64,000 bases of DNA from Telluria mixta. GTDB lineage: Bacteria > Pseudomonadota > Gammaproteobacteria > Burkholderiales > Burkholderiaceae_D. The notes under the pieces were generated by a model. That model was given only the letters and a program-made list of their open reading frames with translations. It did no database searches and was not told where the DNA came from. The position numbers and the translations under genes are program-made. The DNA is taken from assembly GCF_029223865.1 (NCBI RefSeq), contig NZ_CP119520.1:6386001-6450000 (forward strand), read 5' to 3'. Below are positions 58,288-64,000 of the stretch, in pieces. Position 1 is the first letter of the stretch; each line of letters begins with the position of its first letter.

Positions 58288-58431
58288 GGTCCCGGGTCCG
58301 TTGGTCCACCGGCCGGCTGGCGCGGACGTTCGAGTGGGTTCGAGTGGAACGGCAGCGCAAGATTCCGTGCACGCTGCCGCGAGGCCGACGCGATCAAGCG
58401 CCCGGTCAGGCACCACCGGCGCACGGCGGCG

Positions 58432-59727
58432 TCATTCGGCGTCGATGATCCAGTCCGCCGGCTTGCCGCTGGCCTGGCGCGGCAGGCGTGGGCCGAACGT
58501 CCACGCGACGGGCCGCTCGGGCGCCGTCAGCCGTTCCGCTATCCAGCCGGGCAGATCCGCGCGCAGGCTGTCGACGTCGGCACCGGACCGCGGCACGACG
58601 AAGGCTTTCAGGCGCCGGCCCTCGTCGGGACGCATCAGCCGCACCGCCACCTCGCGCACCTGCGGATGCAGCGCCAGCACGTCCGCCACCCAGGCCGGGA
58701 ACACGTTCATCCCGCCGACCTGCACGGCGTCGTCGAGGCGTCCCGCGGGCACGAAATGCGTCGCGTCGGACCAGTCCAGCCGATCCTGCAACGGATAAGG
58801 TCGTGCCGTCCCGTCCGGCAGCGTGCGTGCCAGGCAGGCGGCGTCATCCGCGCGGGTCCAGTACGGCAGCAACGTGAAGGGTTGGTCTGCCCGGTCGCGC
58901 CAGCCGACACCGGCCGTTTCCGAGCTCCCGTAGACCTGCAGCAGGCGCAGGCCGGCGGCGGCCAGCGTCGCGGCGAGCGCGTCCGGGCAAGGTGCGGTCG
59001 ATGTCACGCCGACGATGTCCGCGTCGAATGCGGGCGTGACGCGCGCCGCGGCTTCCCACCAGCCAGGGTGCGCCACGATGAGGTCGCCGGGACGCGCCAG
59101 GCCGGCCAGCGCGGCCGGACCGGCCCGGCGCATATCGATCACCTCGACCGCGCCGCCGTCATGCCAACCCGCGAACCGCCTTGGCAACAGCACGGTGAAC
59201 AGGAACCCGTAGATATGGTGGCTCGGAACGGCACTCAGGACTCGCCGCCGGCCCGGCACGAGCTGCGCCAGCGCGGCGATCTCCTGCTCCAGCGTGGCGA
59301 GCGCATGCGTGCAACGCTTCGGACTGCCGCTGCTGCCCGACGTGCGGAACGTCAGCGCGAGTTCATCCGCAGCCACGCCGGCCGTGGCGCATGCGTCCAG
59401 CCCAGCCCGCGCGCTCGTGATCCAGTCGCCGATGCATGGCCGCGCCAGCAATTGCTCGTCGATACCGCCGCGCTGCAAGTGCAATGCCTCGGCCAGCGCC
59501 GTGCCGAGCCCCATCAGCTCCAGCGAATCGACGCCCAGGTCGCGCACGAACTGCGTGTCGGGCGACCAGGACGCCGGCGCTGACGGCCGGCCGGGCCGCA
59601 TCTGCGCCAGTTCGGCGGCAAGCAGGTCGGTGACGACGCGGCGCAAGGCATCGCCGTGCGTCCACCACCCGTCCGGGCTGGCGCCGCGCATGGGGCCACT
59701 TGAGGCAGAATGTGATCGTCCCGGCAT
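58432..59727 (-). CDS. ACP-fused adenylating enzyme, 4-coumarate:CoA ligase-like (candidate PYP chromophore-activating ligase)
   Basis: The start at 59727 gives 431 residues. Residues about 25-110 are an acyl-carrier domain with the phosphopantetheine site S68 in DLGVDSLELMG. The adenylation domain follows: P-loop TSGSSGSPK (129-137), YGSSETAGVGW (266-276), AGRLDDAVQVGGMNVFPAWV (A7/A8) and the C-terminal Lys K422 in ASGKPADW. It is compact, like the roughly 400-residue p-coumarate ligases of photoactive yellow protein operons. It is divergent from the PYP homologue at 59,896, which strongly suggests activation of p-coumarate for PYP, perhaps on its own carrier domain. Other ACP-linked aryl ligases, such as those of aryl polyene clusters, are the main alternative. 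Confidence 0.82.
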   Translation of the reverse strand: MPGRSHSASSGPMRGASPDGWWTHGDALRRVVTDLLAAELAQMRPGRPSAPASWSPDTQFVRDLGVDSLELMGLGTALAEALHLQRGGIDEQLLARPCIGDWITSARAGLDACATAGVAADELALTFRTSGSSGSPKRCTHALATLEQEIAALAQLVPGRRRVLSAVPSHHIYGFLFTVLLPRRFAGWHDGGAVEVIDMRRAGPAALAGLARPGDLIVAHPGWWEAAARVTPAFDADIVGVTSTAPCPDALAATLAAAGLRLLQVYGSSETAGVGWRDRADQPFTLLPYWTRADDAACLARTLPDGTARPYPLQDRLDWSDATHFVPAGRLDDAVQVGGMNVFPAWVADVLALHPQVREVAVRLMRPDEGRRLKAFVVPRSGADVDSLRADLPGWIAERLTAPERPVAWTFGPRLPRQASGKPADWIIDAE

Positions 59728-59755
59728 GATGTCTCGTCGTCGATATGGCGCGCAG

Positions 59756-59784
59756 ACTATGACGGGACGGATCGCTGCTGTCAA
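59756..59784 (-). promoter_or_regulatory. Promoter of the adenylating-enzyme gene
   Basis: On the minus strand a perfect TTGACA and CATAGT (4/6) are separated by 17 bases. The -10 is 28 bases upstream of the ATG at 59727. Confidence 0.55.
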
Positions 59785-59804
59785 ACGCGTACGGACGCGC
59801 CAAT

Positions 59805-59852
59805 GTGACATATACACACGATAGGTTTGACAGAGACATGGCGTCATGTCAC
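59805..59852. promoter_or_regulatory. Inverted repeat pair between the divergent PYP and ligase promoters
   Basis: GTGACAT (59805-59811) and ATGTCAC (59846-59852) are perfect inverted 7-mers about four helical turns apart (41 bp between centres). The second arm overlaps the +-strand promoter spacer and -10. A local TGTG-N7-CACA symmetry surrounds the first arm. This could be the operator pair for a shared regulator. Confidence 0.4.
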
Positions 59853-59855
59853 CAT
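59827..59855 (+). promoter_or_regulatory. Promoter of the PYP-cyclase operon
   Basis: A perfect TTGACA is followed after 17 bases by a poor -10 (CACCAT, 3/6), 40 bases before the PYP start. A good -35 with a weak -10 is common at activated promoters. Confidence 0.4.
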
Positions 59856-59895
59856 GCCTTTCTTTCCTGCAACACGATCTTCCGCTGGAGTTCCC

Positions 59896-60285
59896 ATGAC
59901 CGCCCCCGACCTGTCCTTCGCCGCCCCGGACTTGCATACGCGCCTCGCGCAGCTGGCAACGGACGATCTCGACCGCCTGGATTTCGGGGTCATCGGCTTC
60001 GACGACGACACCAACGTGTGCCAGTACAACCGCACGGAATCGGACGCGGCCGGCCTGACGCCGCCGCGCGTGCTGGGCCAGCCGCTGTTCACGAACGTCG
60101 CGCCCTGCCTGAACAATTTCATGGTGGCGCAGCGCTTCGAGGATGCCCAGGACGACGGCACGACGCTCGACGACACGATCGACTACGTGCTGACCCTGCG
60201 CATGCGCCCGGTGAAAGTCGCCCTGCGTCTGCTGGCCGCACCGCATACCCCCGTACGCTACGTGCTCGTCCAGCGCAAAGCATGA
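59896..60285 (+). CDS. pyp: Photoactive yellow protein (PYP) homologue
   Basis: The start at 59896 follows GGAG; the protein has 129 residues (Halorhodospira PYP has 125). The whole chain aligns by eye with PYP: LDRLDFGVIGFDDDTNVCQY, then NRTESDAAG, LGQPLFTNVAPC and LRMRPVKVALRL. The chromophore-site residues are kept: Y44 (PYP Tyr42), E48 (Glu46), C71 in VAPC (Cys69, thioester to p-coumarate) and M103 (Met100). Thr50 and Arg52 are replaced by Ala and Leu, which may shift colour or photocycle speed. It should be a cytoplasmic blue-light sensor. Its stop overlaps the diguanylate cyclase start by ATGA, and a ligase gene is divergent. Confidence 0.88.
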   Translation: MTAPDLSFAAPDLHTRLAQLATDDLDRLDFGVIGFDDDTNVCQYNRTESDAAGLTPPRVLGQPLFTNVAPCLNNFMVAQRFEDAQDDGTTLDDTIDYVLTLRMRPVKVALRLLAAPHTPVRYVLVQRKA

Positions 60286-61616
60286 CGGCAGACACCGAAA
60301 CGTACGCCCGCCTCGCCGCCGAGCACGAGGCGCTGATGCAGTTCCTGTACCTGGCCCCCGTCGGCCTCGTACAGACGGCGGCCGACGGCGAGATCCTCAT
60401 GATCAATCCGGTCTCGGCCCAGTTGCTGATGCCGCTGCAGCGCGACGGCAACCTGGTCAACCTGTTCGACGCGCTCGCCGGCGTCGCACCCGAGCTGCGC
60501 CACCTGTGCGCGATGTTCGCGCGGCCCAACGGCATGGTGTGCGACGGCCTGCACATCCAGCTCGGCGGCGGCGACGCGCGCCCGAAACGCGGACCGCAGG
60601 TGCTGTCATTGACCCTCCTAAAGCTGGACGAGGCGCGCCTGATGGCCGTGCTGTCGGACGTCACGGAACAGGTGCGGCGCGACCGCCAGCTGCGCCAGAA
60701 CGAAGCGTGGCTCGGCGCCCTCCTCACGAGCATCACGGATTACGCCCTCGTCGGCCTGGACGGCACGGGCCGCGTCAGCGCGTGGAACGAGACGATCGGC
60801 CGCGTCACCGGGCACGGCGAAGACGTCGTCGGCCAGCCGTATGCCGTGTTCTATCCGGAGGGCGCGACGACGCCCCACCACGCGGACGACCGCCTGCGCG
60901 AGGCCGACCAGAACGGCTGGAGCCTGGACGAGGGCCCGCGCGTGCGTGCGGACGGCAGCGAGTTCTGGGCCAGCGCGATGATCTCCCCGCTGCCCGACCG
61001 CGACCCGGCGCAGGCCGAGCCGGGCGAAACCGCGTACTGCCTCGTGCTGCGCGACGTCAGCGACAAGCGCGAGGCGATCGATGCGCGCCGCAAATCGCTG
61101 TTCTGCGATCACCTGACGGGCGTCGCCAACCGCCGCGCATTCTTCGAGGCGGCCGAGCTGGAACTGAACCGCAACCGGCGCGCGCCGCGTCCCACGGCCC
61201 TCGTCCTCGTCGACGCCGATCACTTCAAGCGCATCAACGACCGCCACGGCCACGCCGGCGGCGACGCCGTGCTGCGCCACCTGGGGCAGTTGCTGTCCGC
61301 GACGTTCCGGCAGGTGGATGTGGTCGCGCGCGTGGGCGGTGAGGAATTCGCCGTGCTGCTGCCGTCATCCGACCTCGATGCCGCCGTCGCCGTGGCCGAA
61401 CGCCTGCGCGGGCTCGTCGCCAGCCGTCCCGTCACGTACGACGGCGCGCAGATCGCCTGCACGATCAGCGCCGGCGTCGCCGTGTGCGACGGCGAGGCGC
61501 TCGGATTGAATGGCCTGATGAAACGCGCCGACCAGGCCCTGTATGCAGCCAAAGCCGCGGGCCGCGACCGCGTCGAACGGTGGCGTCCGGCGCTCGATGG
61601 CGAGGTGCAGCGATGA
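60282..61616 (+). CDS. PAS-PAS-GGDEF diguanylate cyclase
   Basis: The start overlaps the PYP stop (ATGA) and gives 444 residues without membrane helices. A distinctive first PAS-like domain (about 15-130: QFLYLAPVGLVQTAADGEIL, NLFDALAGVAPELRHL) is followed by a second PAS (about 140-262: DYALVGLDGTGRVSAWNETI, VTGHGEDVVGQPYAVFYPEG) and a GGDEF domain (about 270-435). The active site is GGEEF at 352-356, and the product-inhibition site RxxD is present as RQVD (343-346), so c-di-GMP synthesis is expected. Coupling to PYP suggests that light controls it, directly or through PYP binding to a PAS domain. Confidence 0.92.
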   Translation: MTADTETYARLAAEHEALMQFLYLAPVGLVQTAADGEILMINPVSAQLLMPLQRDGNLVNLFDALAGVAPELRHLCAMFARPNGMVCDGLHIQLGGGDARPKRGPQVLSLTLLKLDEARLMAVLSDVTEQVRRDRQLRQNEAWLGALLTSITDYALVGLDGTGRVSAWNETIGRVTGHGEDVVGQPYAVFYPEGATTPHHADDRLREADQNGWSLDEGPRVRADGSEFWASAMISPLPDRDPAQAEPGETAYCLVLRDVSDKREAIDARRKSLFCDHLTGVANRRAFFEAAELELNRNRRAPRPTALVLVDADHFKRINDRHGHAGGDAVLRHLGQLLSATFRQVDVVARVGGEEFAVLLPSSDLDAAVAVAERLRGLVASRPVTYDGAQIACTISAGVAVCDGEALGLNGLMKRADQALYAAKAAGRDRVERWRPALDGEVQR

Positions 61617-63349
61617 GCGACACGAACGCCTACGAGGCCCTCGTCCAGTTCCTCTACCGTGCGCCCATCGGCCTCGTCCAGGCAAGCCTGGACGGCACGG
61701 TCGACATGCTGAACCCGATGTCGTCCAGCCTCCTGATGCCGCTCGCGCGCGACGGCAGCCTCGACAACCTGTTCACGGTGCTGCAGGACGTGGCGCCGCA
61801 GCTGCGCGACTTGACGGCGGCGTTCGAGGCGCCGTCCGGCGTCGTGTGCGAAGGCCTGCGCGTGCAGCTGGGCGATGCGGCCGCGCCGGGCGCGCCGCAG
61901 GTCCTGTCGCTGAGCGTCCTGAAACTGGACGGCACGCGCCTGATGGCCACCGTGACCGACGCCACCGCGGAAGTACAGCGCGAACAGGACCGCCTGGCGC
62001 GCCGGCTGCGCAGCCAGGCGCGCACGGACGCGCTCACGCGCATGCCCAACCGGGAAGCCGTGCTGGAACAGCTGCAGCAGATGCTGGGCCGGCCGCCGCT
62101 CGCGGACGGCGGCGGTTTTGCGCTCGTATTCATGAATTGCGACCGCTTCCGCCAGGTCAACGACGCGCTGGGCCAGGCGACGGGCGACCGCCTGCTCGTG
62201 CAGATCGGCGAACGCATTCGCGCCACGTTGCGTCCGCCGAGCGACCGCATCGACACGCACGCGGGCGCGGGCCAGATGGCGGCGCGCGTCGGCGCCGACG
62301 AATTCGCCGTCGTGCTGGACGGCCTGCGCAGCCGCGCCGACGCCGAGCGCGTGGCCACGCGCCTGCTCGATGCGCTGGCGCGCCCGCATGCACTGGACGG
62401 CCAGGATGTCGTCATCCGCCTGAGCATGGGCCTCGTGTGGAGCGGCGATGCGGGCGCGGACGCCGGCGCGATGCTGCGCGACGCCAGCATCGCGATGGTC
62501 GAGGCCAAGCGCGCGGGCGGCGCCCGCTGCGTCGCGTTCGAAACCGCGATGCGCGAACGGGCCGCGCGCCGCGCCGACATCGAATCGGACCTGCGCCAGG
62601 CGCTCGTCGACGACCAGCTGTTCGTCGTCTACCAGCCCGTCGTCGGCCTGCGCGCGGACGGCGCCACCGACCATGCCGCCGGCGTCGAAGCGCTCGTGCG
62701 CTGGCGCCATCCCGTGCGCGGCGTCGTGCCGCCGATCGAATTCATCCAGGTGGCGGAGGAATCGGGGCTCATCGGCGCGCTGGGCGACTTCGTGCTGCGC
62801 CGCGCCTGCAGCGACTTCGCCGCGTGGCAGCGCGCACTGGGCGAGCGCGCACCGCGTTTGCTGGCCGTGAACCTGTCGCGCGCGCAGCTCGCGGAACCGG
62901 GCTGGCCCGCCGTCGTGCGCGACGTGCTGGCGCAGAACGGCATGCGTCCGGACCAGCTGCAGCTGGAAGTGACGGAAAGCCTGGCTGCGCAGGACCAGCA
63001 GGTGCAGCAGCGCCTGCACGAACTGAAGGCCGTCGGCGTCACCCTGGCGCTGGACGATTTCGGTACTGGGTATTCGTCGCTCTCCAGCCTGCACCAGCTG
63101 CCCGTGGACACGGTCAAGATCGACCGCTCCTTCGTGTGCCAGGCCGACACGAGCCATCACCACCGCGTGCTGATCGAGGCGACGGTGAAGGTGGCGCAGA
63201 GCCTCGGCATGAGCACGGTGGCCGAAGGCATCGAGACGGAGGCCCAGGCCGCCGCCGTGCGCGCCCAGGCCTGCGCGAAGGGACAGGGCTACCTGTTCAG
63301 CCGTCCCCTCGCCTCGCCCGACCTGATCGAGTGGCTGTCGGGACGCTGA
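61613..63349 (+). CDS. PAS-GGDEF-EAL protein, probable c-di-GMP phosphodiesterase
   Basis: The start overlaps the cyclase stop by ATGA; the protein has 578 residues and is soluble. The N-terminal PAS (about 8-125) is a paralogue of the first PAS of the upstream cyclase (QFLYRAPIGLVQASLDGTVD). The GGDEF domain is degenerate: GADEF at 227-231, no RxxD seen. The EAL domain (about 325-575) keeps EAL 359-361 in GVEALVRWRHP, N420, E452 in EVTES, DDFGTGYSSL (481-490) and KIDRSF, so it should hydrolyse c-di-GMP, possibly regulated by GTP binding at GADEF. With the upstream cyclase it makes an opposed make/break pair in one operon. Confidence 0.92.
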   Translation: MSDTNAYEALVQFLYRAPIGLVQASLDGTVDMLNPMSSSLLMPLARDGSLDNLFTVLQDVAPQLRDLTAAFEAPSGVVCEGLRVQLGDAAAPGAPQVLSLSVLKLDGTRLMATVTDATAEVQREQDRLARRLRSQARTDALTRMPNREAVLEQLQQMLGRPPLADGGGFALVFMNCDRFRQVNDALGQATGDRLLVQIGERIRATLRPPSDRIDTHAGAGQMAARVGADEFAVVLDGLRSRADAERVATRLLDALARPHALDGQDVVIRLSMGLVWSGDAGADAGAMLRDASIAMVEAKRAGGARCVAFETAMRERAARRADIESDLRQALVDDQLFVVYQPVVGLRADGATDHAAGVEALVRWRHPVRGVVPPIEFIQVAEESGLIGALGDFVLRRACSDFAAWQRALGERAPRLLAVNLSRAQLAEPGWPAVVRDVLAQNGMRPDQLQLEVTESLAAQDQQVQQRLHELKAVGVTLALDDFGTGYSSLSSLHQLPVDTVKIDRSFVCQADTSHHHRVLIEATVKVAQSLGMSTVAEGIETEAQAAAVRAQACAKGQGYLFSRPLASPDLIEWLSGR

Positions 63350-63356
63350 GCCGCCT

Positions 63357-64000
63357 TCAGCGCATCGCCAGCGGTACGCGCCGGGCCGGCGGTGGGAAGC
63401 CCGCGTCCAGCAACGCCAGGTCGTCCGGCGTGAGTTGCGGCGCGAGGTCCAGCGCGGCGCGGTTGGCGCGCACGTGGGCCGGCTGCACGGCCTTGGGAAT
63501 CGTCACGACGCCGTCCTGGCGCAGCAGCCATGCCAGCGCCACCTGGGCCGGCGTGACGCCATGACGGCGCGCCACCTCGCCGAGTTCCGGCCGGGCGAGC
63601 AGCGCGCGCTGCTCGCCCGGTCTCGATTCCAGCGGCGAATACGCCATCACGGGAATGCCGCGCTCGCGGCACCACGGCAGCAAGTCCCATTCGATGCCGC
63701 GCTTGACGAGGTTGTACAGCACCTGGTTCGCCGCGATGGCGGCGCCGCCTGGCAGCGCGGCCGCTTCCACCATGTCGTCCGTGTCGAAGTTCGAGACGCC
63801 GTACGCGAGGATCTTGCCCTCGTCGCGCAGGCGTTCGAACCCCTCCAGCGTCTCCGCCAGCGGCACGCCGCCGCGCCAGTGCAGCAGGTAGAGGTCGAGC
63901 CGGTCGGTGCGCAAACGGCGCAGGCTGCGCTCGCACGCGGCGCGCACGCCCGCGCGCGAGGCGTTGTGCGGATAGACCTTGCTGACGAGGACAACGTCGT
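63357..64000 (-). CDS. Aldo/keto reductase, N-terminus beyond the window
   Basis: The frame enters from the window edge with VVLVSKVYPHNASRAGV and runs to a stop at 63357, about 214 residues. Aldo/keto reductase landmarks are the Lys of LVSKVYPHNAS, DLYLLHWRGGVPLAETLEGF, GKILAYGVSNFDTDDM, AANQVLYNLVKRGIEWDL and IPVMAYSPLES, then DGVVTIPKAVQPAHVRANRA for NADPH binding. The catalytic Asp/Tyr region lies beyond 64000. It is convergent with the EAL gene, 7 bases away. The substrate is unknown. Confidence 0.9.
   Translation of the reverse strand, partial: DVVLVSKVYPHNASRAGVRAACERSLRRLRTDRLDLYLLHWRGGVPLAETLEGFERLRDEGKILAYGVSNFDTDDMVEAAALPGGAAIAANQVLYNLVKRGIEWDLLPWCRERGIPVMAYSPLESRPGEQRALLARPELGEVARRHGVTPAQVALAWLLRQDGVVTIPKAVQPAHVRANRAALDLAPQLTPDDLALLDAGFPPPARRVPLAMR

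Noticed and set aside
59801..59818. CRP/FNR-type site (TGTGA...CACA) upstream of PYP
   Set aside because: The half-sites are one base too close (TGTG-N7-CACA against N8), so I list only the longer inverted repeat.
58432..64000. A tyrosine ammonia-lyase or bacteriophytochrome gene accompanying the PYP module
   Set aside because: I looked on both strands; neither is present in the window. The source of p-coumarate must lie elsewhere.
1..64000. CRISPR arrays, tRNA/rRNA genes, insertion sequences, integrases, attachment sites or a replication origin
   Set aside because: None was found by eye: no regularly spaced direct repeats, cloverleaf-like sequences, transposase or recombinase motifs.

Overview
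The window is about 64 kb of GC-rich DNA with almost no spare sequence; no gap between genes exceeds 250 bp. Gene content (Caulobacter/Xanthomonas-type TonB receptor, tryptophan-halogenase-like flavoprotein, GH30 enzyme, azoreductase/pirin pair, many c-di-GMP proteins) and codon use suggest a betaproteobacterium of the Oxalobacteraceae (Massilia/Telluria/Duganella-like). That is an inference; no rRNA or tRNA gene was seen.

Layout. 1-4.5 kb: end of an SOS-response-associated peptidase gene, a frameshifted DUF1566-like gene, an exported M28 peptidase, a membrane metallophosphoesterase, a glycine-zipper protein and a small membrane protein. 4.6-25.6 kb: an unusual two-armed cluster. The left arm (+) encodes a Hanks-type Ser/Thr kinase, a FtsW/RodA (SEDS) polymerase with a large N-terminal extension, a degenerate FHA-like protein and an SH3 protein. 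After an inserted GNAT and MFS gene come a PP2C phosphatase and an FHA protein. The right arm (-) is a tightly coupled operon: class B penicillin-binding protein, HTH protein, two unknown proteins, a duplicated Lon-protease-like protein, a zinc-ribbon/SPFH-like/coiled-coil protein, a second kinase fused to coiled coil and SUMF1 domain (frameshifted as read), and a 34-residue membrane peptide. Kinase + phosphatase + FHA + SEDS + bPBP is the parts list of the actinobacterial pstP-rodA-pbpA-pknA-pknB region, here in a proteobacterium.

25.7-30.2 kb: small exported proteins, RNase HI-like, HD hydrolase, MFS and DMT transporters. 30.2-38.6 kb: a polysaccharide-use operon (TonB receptor, halogenase-like flavoprotein, GH30 glycosidase) with a LacI-type operator at its predicted transcription start, then a second TonB receptor. 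38.7-52.2 kb: phosphatidylserine decarboxylase, a gene relic, LysR/azoreductase/pirin, acyltransferase, AstE-like deacylase, LysE exporter, a GT2-GT39-PAP2-LAB_N envelope glycosylation operon, a solute-binding protein, an SMR transporter and an Old Yellow Enzyme. 52.4-57.9 kb: M1 aminopeptidase and several small or housekeeping genes.

58.4-63.4 kb is the most striking region: a photoactive yellow protein (PYP) homologue that keeps the chromophore cysteine, tyrosine and glutamate. Divergent from it is an ACP-fused 4-coumarate-ligase-like adenylating enzyme. Overlapping it downstream are a PAS-PAS-GGDEF diguanylate cyclase and a PAS-GGDEF-EAL protein. I read this as a compact blue-light to c-di-GMP module with its own chromophore-activating enzyme. 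The window ends inside an aldo/keto reductase gene.

Two genes (near 595 and near 15,157) are each broken by what looks like one missing base in a G/C run, so base-calling error should be excluded before calling them pseudogenes.
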